The translations under genes and the position numbers were made by a program. A DNA stretch of 64,000 bases from Chryseobacterium lactis (GTDB taxonomy: Bacteria > Bacteroidota > Bacteroidia > Flavobacteriales > Weeksellaceae), in the NCBI RefSeq assembly GCF_003815875.1, contig NZ_CP033924.1:4588001-4652000 (forward strand), written 5' to 3'. Shown in pieces: positions 55,437 through 63,948 of this stretch. Each line of letters begins with the position of its first letter. Position 1 is the first letter of the stretch. The notes under the pieces are model-generated. The model saw only the letters and a program-made list of their open reading frames with translations, was not told the origin of the DNA and ran no database searches.

Positions 55437-55616
55437 ATGATTGAGAAAACCCCAGCAGGCTACCTGCTAGCCCTACTATTGTTCTTTTCTTCGTGCTCAC
55501 AAGAATCTTCTTCATCGAACAAAAGCGGAATATCAATGGAAACTATTTCCGTCATCACTTTTGTGATTGTGGGAATTGCCATCTTAGCCGTTTATTATAC
55601 AACCAAGAAAAAATAA
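55437..55616 (+). CDS. 59-aa small lipoprotein, second of the twin pair
   Basis: The ORF has the same plan as the 54945 gene: lipobox LFFSSC (C20), polar serine-rich linker (SQESSSSNK), SGISMETISVIT, a membrane segment (FVIVGIAILAVYY) and a basic end (TTKKK). About 30 upstream bases align with those of the first twin. Both signals and a membrane span in one small lipoprotein are unusual. Terminator hairpin GCATCTCTC/GAGAGGTGC at 55640-55667. It lies just upstream of the Crp/Fnr-type gene. Function unknown. Confidence 0.7.
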   Translation: MIEKTPAGYLLALLLFFSSCSQESSSSNKSGISMETISVITFVIVGIAILAVYYTTKKK

Positions 55617-55639
55617 CCTGGTGTATATAACCAGTAAAA

Positions 55640-55672
55640 AAAGCATCTCTCAACATGAGAGGTGCTTATATC
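55640..55672 (+). terminator. Terminator of the second twin lipoprotein
   Basis: AGCATCTCTC and GAGAGGTGCT (one G-T pair) with an A-rich left flank and TATAT on the right; the T run is weak. Confidence 0.55.
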
Positions 55673-55744
55673 TTATTGATAAAGGCTCTATTTCTTTACA
55701 CTCTTCACTATAGTCAATTCTTCTTTTAAGTTTAAAAAAAAAGC

Positions 55745-55776
55745 TTGATGCTTACTATTTTTATTAAGTACCTTTG
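55745..55776 (+). promoter_or_regulatory. Promoter of the Crp/Fnr-type gene
   Basis: TTG at 55745-55747 lies 21 bases before TACCTTTG (55769-55776), the best TTG-N-TAnnTTTG match on the + strand. The ATG is 57 bases downstream. Confidence 0.65.
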
Positions 55777-55833
55777 ATATATACGGATATGAAAATCTCC
55801 ATATTTTCAATATCATAAAATGTACTTCAACTT

Positions 55834-56472
55834 ATGACTTATACAAACATTCTTCAAAAATGCCTGCCTGATTTTGGAAAAGAACTGCTCTCCGAAATGG
55901 AAAATTTCGGGATCATCAAAGAGCTTCAGGCGCATGATTTTGTTGTAAAGCAAGGGCAGCTTATCCGCTATTTACCTATTGTTCTTGAAGGTTACGTTAA
56001 AGTTTACAGTGAAGAAGATGGCACACAGTTTCTACTGTATTACATTCAGGAAGGCGCATCATGTATTTTCAGTTTTGCCCATTTGTTTAATGAGGATCCT
56101 ATTGATTTTTCTGCTGTTTCGGAAGGAAAAGTAATTATTCTGCATATTCCTGTTGAGAAGGCCAAGGAATGGCTTGTCCGATATCCTTCCTTTACTAATT
56201 TAATCATGAATGAGTTTCAAAAACATTACAATGATTTGCAGTACACTACTAAGCAGATCATCTGTTATAAACTGGAAGACAGACTTTGGGATTACCTGAA
56301 AACAAAAGCAGGAGTTTCCGGTACTTATGAACTAGCAGTGTCACATCAAAGTATTGCGGATGATCTGGGAACAACAAGAGAAGTAATCTCCCGATTGATG
56401 AAAAAGATTGAACTGGATGGAAAACTAATACAGGATCATAGAAAAATAAAGTTATTGATCAGTGACTTTTGA
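55834..56472 (+). CDS. Crp/Fnr-family transcriptional regulator
   Basis: The 212-aa protein has a cyclic-nucleotide-binding-like beta roll (about residues 25-130: VKQGQLIRYLPIVLEGYVKVY) and a winged HTH (about 155-210) with SHQSIADDLGTTREVISRLMKKIEL, the recognition helix of the family. The four Fe-S cysteines of FNR are lacking (only three scattered Cys), and the cAMP-contact Arg-Ser pair is not evident, so the signal is unknown. It is autonomous with its own promoter. Confidence 0.92.
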   Translation: MTYTNILQKCLPDFGKELLSEMENFGIIKELQAHDFVVKQGQLIRYLPIVLEGYVKVYSEEDGTQFLLYYIQEGASCIFSFAHLFNEDPIDFSAVSEGKVIILHIPVEKAKEWLVRYPSFTNLIMNEFQKHYNDLQYTTKQIICYKLEDRLWDYLKTKAGVSGTYELAVSHQSIADDLGTTREVISRLMKKIELDGKLIQDHRKIKLLISDF

Positions 56473-56497
56473 TACTGATATTGAAGGTGATGTCTTC

Positions 56498-56505
56498 TAT
56501 ATTTG
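56498..56505 (+). promoter_or_regulatory. -7 element of the 79-aa gene
   Basis: TATATTTG is an exact TAnnTTTG match, 56 bases before the ATG at 56562. Confidence 0.45.
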
Positions 56506-56561
56506 TGTCATCAAAAGAACAATAGATTTAAAATAATACCTCAAAATTAAAAAACAATACA

Positions 56562-56801
56562 ATGAGTGAACAAGTCCAATTAGTCCCGAACAATTCTTTA
56601 TTAACAAAAACCCCTGAAGAAGGAAGACAATTAGCCGTAAAAATGGCCAGATTAATTATTAAAGTAACACAGCCTGATGCAGCGGTTCGGGAAAAATTAC
56701 GCCCGGTATATGCAGATGACGCATCTATGCTCATTGCTATAGGGCAGACTGTGGCTATAGAATTTGCTACCATTGCAGCTGCCAATAATTATTGGAAATA
56801 A
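56562..56801 (+). CDS. 79-aa protein of unknown function
   Basis: The encoded protein has no signal peptide. It is mainly alpha-helical with hydrophobic faces (EGRQLAVKMARLIIKV; MLIAIGQTVAIEFATIAAANN), and contains no Cys. A hairpin terminator follows. It sits 89 bases after the Crp/Fnr gene, with its own -7 motif, so is a separate unit. No family recognised. Confidence 0.65.
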   Translation: MSEQVQLVPNNSLLTKTPEEGRQLAVKMARLIIKVTQPDAAVREKLRPVYADDASMLIAIGQTVAIEFATIAAANNYWK

Positions 56802-56840
56802 TTAATCAGACATTAAGACTGGAATATTCTTACAATAAAC

Positions 56841-56870
56841 ATCCCTTTCAATACAATGAAAGGGATTTTA
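56841..56870 (+). terminator. Terminator of the 79-aa gene
   Basis: ATCCCTTTCA and TGAAAGGGAT form a perfect 10-bp stem with loop ATACAA, followed by TTTAAAT. Confidence 0.8.
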
Positions 56871-57003
56871 AATATGATATTACTCCATCAACAGTACTGT
56901 TTATGGGGTATTTCAATAGAATTTATTATTTTTACCAACACGCAATGAACCGGAGCCTCTCTCAATAAGGCACTCTAGTCTGCATCTATTCATTTTTAAT
57001 TAT

Positions 57004-57516
57004 ATGACCAAAAACAATAACCAAAAATACCTTCCGCTGATTCTCTTACTGATTCCGAATTTTCTTTTAGCCAATGCAGGTTCACCTATGATTTGGTTTA
57101 GTTTTTTACATTTAATCTGGATCAACTTTATAATCGGAACGTTTGAGAGTAAGCTTCTTGTAGACAAATTTAACCTTCAAAACAGAAAATGGCTGATCAT
57201 TGCTGCCAACTACATTTCCATGTTTATTGGGTATTACTTTATTGCGCCTCATTTTTCTATGACCAACGGATATCCTGACTTCTGGGGCATGAAATCAAGA
57301 GTAGGTGAATATGAACTGGGAGGTTTCTTTATTGGATTTCTATGCAGTTTTGTTGCTACTCTGATTATTGAATTTCCATTTTACCGGCTTTCATTAAAAA
57401 CAAAACTGAGCGGATGGAAGTTATTAAAGCCATTCTTTCTGGTTAATTTAATTACCAATATAATAATGCTAGCCATTTATTTTATGATTGTTGCTTTTAC
57501 AGCAAAATGGAATTAA
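57004..57516 (+). CDS. Multi-pass membrane protein of unknown function
   Basis: The 170-aa protein has four membrane segments (about residues 9-27, 60-80, 102-125 and 143-163). Conserved-looking motifs GFFIGFLCSFVATLIIEFPFY do not match a family I know. It may be related to small DUF membrane proteins; nothing else is visible. The gene stands alone. Confidence 0.65.
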   Translation: MTKNNNQKYLPLILLLIPNFLLANAGSPMIWFSFLHLIWINFIIGTFESKLLVDKFNLQNRKWLIIAANYISMFIGYYFIAPHFSMTNGYPDFWGMKSRVGEYELGGFFIGFLCSFVATLIIEFPFYRLSLKTKLSGWKLLKPFFLVNLITNIIMLAIYFMIVAFTAKWN

Positions 57517-57550
57517 TAGAAAAAAACGTTGATTATACACACCTGATTTT

Positions 57551-57580
57551 GAGATTGCTACGCTTCGCTCGCAATGACAT
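57551..57580 (-). repeat. Dispersed TGTCATTGCGA...AGCAATCTC repeat
   Basis: On the - strand this is ATGTCATTGCGAGCGAAGCG followed by TAGCAATCTC. The same sequence with few changes occurs at 63150-63178. Confidence 0.75.
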
Positions 57581-57589
57581 ATAAAAAAC

Positions 57590-57626
57590 AAAAATCCCTC
57601 TCATTACTGAAAGGGATTTGTTATTT
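57590..57626. terminator. Bidirectional terminator between membrane-protein gene and gcvP
   Basis: AAATCCCT and AGGGATTT stem with flanking A and T runs, 14 bases after the gcvP stop on the - strand. Confidence 0.65.
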
Positions 57627-57639
57627 TTAAAAACTAAGA

Positions 57640-60498
57640 TTACATATAAGCTTCAATCGGCTCACAAGTACATACTAAGTTTCTGTCTCCATAGGCTTCA
57701 TCTACTCTTGATACAGAAGCGAAGAATTTATGGTCTCTTACCCATTCTAATGGATAAGCTGCCTTTTCTCTGCTGTATGGCTTATCCCAAGAATCAGAGA
57801 TTACCAATTGCTCTGTGTGAGGAGCGTTTTTCAATACGTTGTTAGCAGCGTCAGCTTCTCCGTTTGCAATTTCATCGATTTCTTTCTTAATAGAGATCAA
57901 TGCTTCTGCAAAACGATCAATTTCAGACTTGCTTTCAGATTCTGTAGGCTCAATCATCAATGTTCCTGCAACCGGGAAAGAAACGGTAGGAGCATGGAAC
58001 CCATAGTCCATCAATCTCTTCGCTACATCAGCAACTTCAATTCCTAACGATTTGAACTGGCGGAAATCTACGATACATTCGTGAGCAACTCTTCCACTCT
58101 CGTTTGAATATAAAATCGGGAAGTGCTCTGCTAGAATTTCTTTCAGATAATTGGCATTCATGATCGCGTGTCCTGTAGCCTTTTTCAGACCTTCAGTTCC
58201 CAACATTTTAATATAAGAATAAGAAATGTTAAGGATCAATCCTGAACCGTATGGTGCAGCAGAAATACCTTCAATAGCTTCTTTACCTCCAATTCTAATA
58301 TTCGCATTAGAAGGAAGGAATGGTACCAAGTGCTTAGCAACACAGATAGGACCCACGCCAGGACCTCCTCCTCCGTGAGGAATTGCAAATGTTTTGTGAA
58401 GATTCAGGTGACAAACGTCTGCTCCGATATTTCCTGGACTTGTAAATCCAACCTGAGCGTTCATATTAGCACCATCCATATATACCTGTCCTCCATGTTC
58501 GTGGATTAAGTTGGTAATTTCTTTAATGTTTGCATCAAAGAATCCATAAGTAGAAGGGTAAGTAATCATTACCGCAGATAAGTTCTCTGAATGTTGTTCT
58601 GTTTTTGCCTTAAGATCTTCGAAATCGATTTCTCCGTTTTCAAGATTTTTAACAACCACAATCTTCATTCCTGCCATTGCTGCAGAAGCCGGGTTTGTTC
58701 CGTGTGCAGACTGAGGGATCAATACTACATTTCTGTGGTGGTCTCCTCTGGAAATATGATACTCTCTGATAACCATTAATCCTGCATATTCTCCCTGAGC
58801 TCCTGAGTTAGGTTGTAATGAAGTTCCTGCAAAACCGGTGATTGTCGCAAGATCTTTTTCAAGCTCTGCAATCATCTGCTGGTAACCTCCAGCCTGATCT
58901 ACCGGTACAAATGGGTGAACACTTCCCCAATCTGCCCACGAAAGTGGTAACATTTGAGTAGCGGCATTCAATTTCATTGTACAAGATCCTAAAGAGATCA
59001 TGGAATGTGTTAATGATAAATCTTTTCTTTCAAGACGCTTGATGTAACGCATCAATTCTGTCTCTGTATGGTATTTGTTGAATACTGACTCCGTAAGAAT
59101 TTCGTCTTTTCTTAAGTTTTCTTCCGGAATGCTGTATCCTTCTTTAATTTCTAATTTGAAAGCCTGCTTATCTTTAAACTGAGCAAAAGAAGTCATCAGA
59201 TAGTTCAACTTTTCCAATGTAGTACTTTCGTTGATGGCAATACTTACAACACCTTCTGTGAAATAATTAAGGTTGATTTTATGATCCTGCATCATTCTCA
59301 TCAATCTTCCTTTCTCGTCTTCAGAGATATTGATTTTTACAGTATCAAAGATCGGTTCTTCAGCAGTTTCATATCCTAATGCCATAAGACCATTCTTCAA
59401 AGCATTGGCTTTAAAGTGAATCTGATCAGCGATATAGTTTAATCCTTTTGGACCGTGGTAAACGGCATACATTCCAGCCATCACAGCCAAAAGAACCTGA
59501 GCAGTACAGATATTGGAAGTTGCTCTTTCTCTTTTGATGTGCTGCTCTCTTGTTTGCAATGCCATTCTCAGTGCACGTTTTCCATACATATCCTGAGAAA
59601 CACCAATAATTCTTCCGGGAATATCTCTTTTGTAATCTTCTTTACAAGAAAAGAATGCTGCGTGAGGTCCTCCGTATCCTAATGGAATACCAAATCTTTG
59701 GCTTGTCCCAACGGCACAGTCAGCACCCATCTCCGCAGGAGATTTTAGTTTTACCAAAGCCATCGGATCACAAGCAACAGCAACCTGAAGGTCTAATTTT
59801 TTATATTCTACAATATTTTCAGTGTAATCAAGAACAATTCCGTTTTTTCCAGGGTATTGTAATAAAACACCGTAGTAAGAACCATCAAACTGATGCGTTT
59901 TATGATCCCCGATCACTACTTCAATTCCTAACCCTTCAGCTTTTGTTTTTAGTACAGAAACGGTTTGAGGTAATACCAGATCAGAAATGAAGAATTTATT
60001 AGCTTCTGCTTTCTTCTGATCTTTTGTTCTGTTGTTGAAGAACATGTGCATTGCTTCTGCTGCTGCAGTAGATTCGTCCAATAGAGAAGCGTTAGCTAGT
60101 GCAAAACCAGTAAGATCACATACTACCGTTTGGAAATTAAGAAGGGCTTCTAGTCTTCCCTGTGCAATTTCTGCCTGATACGGCGTATAGGCTGTATACC
60201 AGCTTGGATTTTCAAAGATATTTCTCTGAATAGCTGATGGTAAAAGAGTATTATGATATCCAAATCCGATGTAACTCGTATAATCAACATTCTTTGATGC
60301 CAATTCTTTTGAGTGGTTCAGCATTTCATACTCTGAAAGCGGTTCCGAGATCTCAAGATCTTTTTCTAAGCGGATAGAAGAAGGAATGGTTTGAGAAATT
60401 AACTCTTCAATACTAGAAACGCCAAGTTTTTCCAACATCGCCTGTTTATCGGCTTCATTAAGGGAAATGTGACGGCTCACAAACTGTTCTGTATTCAT
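57640..60498 (-). CDS. gcvP: Glycine dehydrogenase (decarboxylating), P-protein
   Basis: The 952-aa protein has the full length of the single-chain P-protein, with two aminotransferase-like halves. The PLP lysine lies in NLHKTFAIPHGGGGPG (about residue 700), preceded by the conserved Asp-Gly-Ala-Asn (MDGANMNAQVG). The N-terminal half contains the P1 motif TPYQAEIAQGRLEALLNFQT. It decarboxylates glycine and transfers the aminomethyl group to GcvH. The gcvT and gcvH genes are not adjacent, as is common in Bacteroidota. A TTG-N20-TAATTTTA promoter-like match is seen just upstream on the - strand (weak). Confidence 0.97.
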   Translation of the reverse strand: MNTEQFVSRHISLNEADKQAMLEKLGVSSIEELISQTIPSSIRLEKDLEISEPLSEYEMLNHSKELASKNVDYTSYIGFGYHNTLLPSAIQRNIFENPSWYTAYTPYQAEIAQGRLEALLNFQTVVCDLTGFALANASLLDESTAAAEAMHMFFNNRTKDQKKAEANKFFISDLVLPQTVSVLKTKAEGLGIEVVIGDHKTHQFDGSYYGVLLQYPGKNGIVLDYTENIVEYKKLDLQVAVACDPMALVKLKSPAEMGADCAVGTSQRFGIPLGYGGPHAAFFSCKEDYKRDIPGRIIGVSQDMYGKRALRMALQTREQHIKRERATSNICTAQVLLAVMAGMYAVYHGPKGLNYIADQIHFKANALKNGLMALGYETAEEPIFDTVKINISEDEKGRLMRMMQDHKINLNYFTEGVVSIAINESTTLEKLNYLMTSFAQFKDKQAFKLEIKEGYSIPEENLRKDEILTESVFNKYHTETELMRYIKRLERKDLSLTHSMISLGSCTMKLNAATQMLPLSWADWGSVHPFVPVDQAGGYQQMIAELEKDLATITGFAGTSLQPNSGAQGEYAGLMVIREYHISRGDHHRNVVLIPQSAHGTNPASAAMAGMKIVVVKNLENGEIDFEDLKAKTEQHSENLSAVMITYPSTYGFFDANIKEITNLIHEHGGQVYMDGANMNAQVGFTSPGNIGADVCHLNLHKTFAIPHGGGGPGVGPICVAKHLVPFLPSNANIRIGGKEAIEGISAAPYGSGLILNISYSYIKMLGTEGLKKATGHAIMNANYLKEILAEHFPILYSNESGRVAHECIVDFRQFKSLGIEVADVAKRLMDYGFHAPTVSFPVAGTLMIEPTESESKSEIDRFAEALISIKKEIDEIANGEADAANNVLKNAPHTEQLVISDSWDKPYSREKAAYPLEWVRDHKFFASVSRVDEAYGDRNLVCTCEPIEAYM

Positions 60499-60965
60499 TT
60501 TTATTTATTAGATTTTGTTTGTAAAAAGATGTGTAAAATTACAATTTTTTGCACGATTGTACAACAGCTTAGAACTGTGGTTTATTGAACGTAAAAATTG
60601 TAGTAATCTTTTAATAACAAGTGTTAAAATTCAATCCATTTACTTTAATAATTAAATTGATTTTATAAACAATAACAATCTATATTAAATATTTATTACT
60701 AATAAAACATTAAATGATTAGTTGAAAATATTGTAAAAATTTCAATTAAATGAAAATTATTACAAAAATCAATTTTAAAATAATTTTGTAGTTTCACTTC
60801 ACCATTAAGGGATTAATGCAAAACAATTAAAAAAATAGACTATTGACAGATAGTAGTTTAAATATATTTTAAGCGTATCTGTATTCATTAAATATTTTAT
60901 TAAAAACTAATAATCTAAACCTTTTACCTATGAGAAAATAATTGAAACCCAAGACACCGCAGCAA
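60499..60965. other. Divergent intergenic region
   Basis: About 470 AT-rich bases. A TAATTTTG element at 60781-60788 (+ strand) would give the porin a leader of about 170 bases; nothing else was found. Confidence 0.5.
60781..60788 (+). promoter_or_regulatory. -7 element upstream of the DcaP-like porin
   Basis: TAATTTTG, exact TAnnTTTG, 178 bases before the ATG; no -33 TTG. Confidence 0.35.
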
Positions 60966-62150
60966 ATGATGAAGAAAGCACATACAAAGCTTATTACCCT
61001 ATTGATATCAGCCCTAATATCCCAAACGAAAGTTTCAGCACAAATTACCATCACCAAAATCAAATCTGAAGATCAGGACGAATGGGATCTTTATGCAAAA
61101 GGATTGATCCAGGCTGATTTTATGCTTGATTTTCAAGACATGAAAGTAAGGGACGGTTTTATAGCTCATTCTATTGATATTCCTCAACACAATGCCGTAA
61201 GCAGTAATTTCAGTATTAAACAGTCTCAGGTCGGATTGGGTGTCCAAAGAAAAAAAGGAAATGGTAATACTAACCTTTCTGCCTATTTAGAAATTGATTT
61301 TTACGGACCCAACGGAACTACTGCACCGCGATTCAGACATGGATATATTCAATGGAATAAATGGCTTATAGGACAGACGTGGAGTACTTTTTCCGATCTT
61401 GAAATCGTACCTAATATTTTTGATTTTGTTCCTCCCAACGGGCTCCTCTTCACACGAAGACTTCAAGTCCGCTACTCTACCCCTGTTTCCCGCAAAGGAA
61501 CCCTGCAATTATCAATGGAAGATCCCAATATCCCAAGTATTACTCTTCCATCCGATTCATTAAACTGGAAAAAAAGAGCGATGATCCCCACATTTACAGC
61601 AATGTACCGTTATGGCAGTGAAAAAACTTATATAAAAGCAGGAGCAATCCTGTCACCTATAAGTTATGACTGGAAGCAATCTCCTCAGGACCCTTACCGC
61701 GTAAGAACCATAATAGGCTGGGGAGCAATGGTTTCCGGAAAACTTCGTATTGATGAATCTAATACGGTGAGTCTTCAAAGTTCTTTTGGAAAAGGATTTT
61801 CAACCAATAATACAGACTTAAATGAAGAAAAGTATGATGCAGTGCCTGATCCTGCCAACGGAAATCAGCTGGAAACATTACGACTGTTCAATATTGTAGG
61901 AATCTATGAACACTGGTGGAATTCGAAATGGAGTTCTGTAGCTTTTATAAGTCATTCTAATGTTGGCGAAGAAGATTTTATTTCCAAAAATATGACCAAA
62001 AATTTTCAGCATATAGGTATGAATATCGCATTTCATCCCTTCAAAAAAGTGAGAATGGGAATCGAAACCAGCTACGGAAGAAAACAAAATTTTGAAAACA
62101 AACAGGCTTCTGCGTGGAGAATTCAGTGTTCTACTTCGGTAAGTTTTTAA
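60966..62150 (+). CDS. DcaP-like outer-membrane porin
   Basis: The protein has 394 aa from the ATG at 60966 (60969 also possible; a frame from 60942 adds eight polar residues). Signal peptide (HTKLITLLISALISQTKVSA). The barrel matches the DcaP trimeric porin family: GLIQADFMLDFQDM strand, IPQHNAVSSNFSIKQSQVGL, IGQTWSTFSDLEIVPNIFDFVPPNGLLFTRR (in parts) and a terminal aromatic strand (STSVSF). It should allow uptake of anionic or dicarboxylic solutes through the outer membrane. Monocistronic. Confidence 0.85.
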   Translation: MMKKAHTKLITLLISALISQTKVSAQITITKIKSEDQDEWDLYAKGLIQADFMLDFQDMKVRDGFIAHSIDIPQHNAVSSNFSIKQSQVGLGVQRKKGNGNTNLSAYLEIDFYGPNGTTAPRFRHGYIQWNKWLIGQTWSTFSDLEIVPNIFDFVPPNGLLFTRRLQVRYSTPVSRKGTLQLSMEDPNIPSITLPSDSLNWKKRAMIPTFTAMYRYGSEKTYIKAGAILSPISYDWKQSPQDPYRVRTIIGWGAMVSGKLRIDESNTVSLQSSFGKGFSTNNTDLNEEKYDAVPDPANGNQLETLRLFNIVGIYEHWWNSKWSSVAFISHSNVGEEDFISKNMTKNFQHIGMNIAFHPFKKVRMGIETSYGRKQNFENKQASAWRIQCSTSVSF

Positions 62151-62244
62151 CCTAATTAAGAGGCATAAACAGGGAGAAAAACTGCTATTCATCAGGTAGT
62201 AAGAATTTTATGAAATTTTATTAATTATATTTATTCTAAATTAA

Positions 62245-62252
62245 TATATTTG
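62245..62252 (+). promoter_or_regulatory. -7 element of the 50-aa gene
   Basis: TATATTTG lies five bases before the ATG at 62257, so the transcript would be leaderless or start just before a second in-frame ATG at 62263. Confidence 0.5.
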
Positions 62253-62256
62253 CAGC

Positions 62257-62409
62257 ATGAATATGATTGTCCCATTTAAAGTTGCGCCTTTGGCACCTGT
62301 ATACTCATTCAGCAATGAAGAAATGTTTTGCGAAAAGAAATCTTGCTGCAAAAAATTCAAGAAAGGGAAAAGGTGTAAAAAATGTCCGGGAAGAAAGAAA
62401 ATGGCTTAG
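62257..62409 (+). CDS. 50-aa cysteine-rich basic small protein
   Basis: The ORF encodes a protein with an uncharged N-terminal half (MNMIVPFKVAPLAPVYSF) and a Cys/Lys-rich C-terminal half: C25, C30, C31, C40 and C43 in a pattern FCEKKSCCKKFKKGKRCKKC. Five Cys and ten or more Lys/Arg suggest a metal-binding or RNA/DNA-interacting peptide. An exact -7 element precedes it. It ends one base before the stop of the convergent J-domain gene. Length below usual gene-caller limits; no family identified. Confidence 0.6.
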   Translation: MNMIVPFKVAPLAPVYSFSNEEMFCEKKSCCKKFKKGKRCKKCPGRKKMA

Positions 62410-62410
62410 G

Positions 62411-63058
62411 CTAACTCAAAGTCTTTATTAAAAAATAAAGGGCAATTGCCAGTACTATAACTCCCCAAAACAGCATTACGATTTTGGGCTGTCCTGATCG
62501 GTTTATTGATGTTCTGGGCTGTGGCTTGAATAAATCTTCCACATCGCTTTTGAATTTCTCAGCGTCATTTTCAAAAACTTCTGTAATGGTAATTCCCTGA
62601 ACGACAGTTTTATGTAACAAAGAATTGGTTGCATGAAGCAAAAGCTGAAATTTCCCGTCTTTAAATTCGGTAATCTTAAATATTCTTTCGCCAAAAGGCT
62701 TTTCCAGTCCGAAAGGCAATACTTTCACCACATCAGCATTGCTCGTCTGCCAGTTGATGATAATCTCCTCTCCTTTCTTCGCATGAATTTTATTCGCGGT
62801 AAAAGTCTTAATTGCCGGCGGAATATTATACCTGAAACTTCTCTGATGGCTTTCCAAATTCTGATCATAAGAATGTCTTTTTGCAGGATCACTCAACATT
62901 TCATAAGCCTCCTGAATCTCACGGAAACGGTCGGCAAAAAAATCATCGTTATCGTTTTTATCAGGATGGTATTTCAAAGACAGCTTCCGATAAGCTTTTT
63001 TGATGTCTTCTTCCGAAGCATTCTGCGATATACCGAGAAAATAATAGTAGTCTTTCAT
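62411..63058 (-). CDS. J-domain protein with C-terminal membrane anchor
   Basis: The 215-aa protein starts at 63058 (a frame from 63070 would add four residues and start too close to the -7 match at 63068-63075). Residues 1-65 are a J domain: [34 protein letters not shown] with the HPD triad. Residues about 85-160 form a beta-sandwich domain ([17 protein letters not shown]), and the C-terminus is one membrane segment ([19 protein letters not shown]). It has no Gly/Phe, zinc or C-terminal substrate domains of DnaJ, so it is a class C co-chaperone that recruits Hsp70 to the membrane. Confidence 0.9.
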   Translation of the reverse strand: MKDYYYFLGISQNASEEDIKKAYRKLSLKYHPDKNDNDDFFADRFREIQEAYEMLSDPAKRHSYDQNLESHQRSFRYNIPPAIKTFTANKIHAKKGEEIIINWQTSNADVVKVLPFGLEKPFGERIFKITEFKDGKFQLLLHATNSLLHKTVVQGITITEVFENDAEKFKSDVEDLFKPQPRTSINRSGQPKIVMLFWGVIVLAIALYFLIKTLS

Positions 63059-63149
63059 TGAGCAATACAAAAATAAGGATTTATTTTTCTTTTTACTTTG
63101 TATTGACTTTAAATAATGAGCAGCGATTGCTATATTGTCCTATCAGTCT

Positions 63150-63178
63150 TGTCATTGCGAACGAAGTGAAGCAATCTC
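63150..63178 (+). repeat. Dispersed TGTCATTGCGA...AGCAATCTC repeat
   Basis: Direct copy of the 57551-57580 element with two changes. Confidence 0.75.
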
Positions 63179-63311
63179 AATTCCATAATCTGATGTAATT
63201 GTTGGAAAACGCTAAGACGCAACATTATTAATCAGCGTTTTGTTTTAAGTCGCAAAGATTTTATCGCTGATAAAATTCCGCTCTATTAATGAACATTTGT
63301 ATACCACTTCT

Positions 63312-63574
63312 ACCATTCTAAGCAAAGCGAAGAATCTAACCTTCTTATTGAAGGCATTCTCTCGCTGATTAGACAGATTGAGCAAATCAAATGATCTGTG
63401 CTATTTGTGAAATATATAAGAAAATAAATCTATAAACGAAGCAAATACTTCAACTCTGTGTCATTCCGAGCAAAGCAAGGAATCTAAACCATATGTTGAA
63501 GATATTCTGTCATTGATTAGACAGACTGAGCAGATTAAATGATATGCAATAATCTGTGTTATTTATGCAATCTT
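63312..63574. repeat. Two diverged direct copies of an intergenic unit
   Basis: Both share CATTC..AGCAAAGC.A.GAATCTAA, then TGAAG..ATTCT..C..TGATTAGACAGA.TGAGCA.AT.AAATGAT and a CTGTG.TATTT end, starting at about 63312 and 63460. Confidence 0.7.
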
Positions 63575-63624
63575 CGAAAAAACAGGAGTCGTTTCATTCC
63601 ATATTTAATTAGTTTTTAATACAA

Positions 63625-63663
63625 AATTCCGGTTCGGGAAGCTTCGCTTCCCGAACCGGAATT
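63625..63663. terminator. Long perfect hairpin, terminator-like
   Basis: AATTCCGGTTCGGGAAGC (63625-63642) and its exact complement (63646-63663) with loop TTC. It lies 27 bases beyond the stop of the next gene on the - strand and likely ends its transcript. It shares the AGCTTCGCT core with the hairpin at 40350. Confidence 0.7.
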
Positions 63664-63690
63664 AAACAATTTCATTTAGTCTTTCTATTA

Positions 63691-63948
63691 TTATGCCTCG
63701 CAGGTATTATCTTTTCTGCAGCATTTTGATGCAAATTCTTTTTTGAATTTCCCTTTAAGCTCTTGATAATCTTCATCGTTCATTTCTCTGATCTTATCCG
63801 CCAATCCGAAAGGGGATTTTTCTTTAATTCCATATTCATCAAAAATACCTTTGATAAATCTTTTTCTTTGTGCGGCTTTTTTAGCGATTAGGGCTACACC
63901 TACAACGGCTAGTGCTCCAAGAGCTCCTTTTAATACTGAATTTTTCAT
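63691..63948 (-). CDS. Small protein with one membrane segment
   Basis: The 85-aa protein has an N-terminal hydrophobic segment (LKGALGALAVVGVALIAK), a basic region (KKAAQRKRF) and a helical, charged C-terminus that ends in Cys residues (ASKCCRKDNTCEA). The layout resembles YtxH-like stress proteins but no motif proves it. Monocistronic. Function unknown. Confidence 0.6.
   Translation of the reverse strand: MKNSVLKGALGALAVVGVALIAKKAAQRKRFIKGIFDEYGIKEKSPFGLADKIREMNDEDYQELKGKFKKEFASKCCRKDNTCEA

Larger units (their letters stand above)
63059..63690. other. Repeat-rich intergenic region
   Basis: About 630 bases without a supported gene. It contains a dispersed TGTCATTGCGA-type repeat (63150-63178), two diverged copies of a roughly 110-base unit (63312-63414 and 63460-63574) and a perfect 18-bp-arm hairpin (63625-63663). 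Confidence 0.7.

Noticed and set aside
57618..59990. Several open frames on the + strand opposite gcvP
   Set aside because: They lie entirely within the 952-codon gcvP gene, whose motifs are complete.
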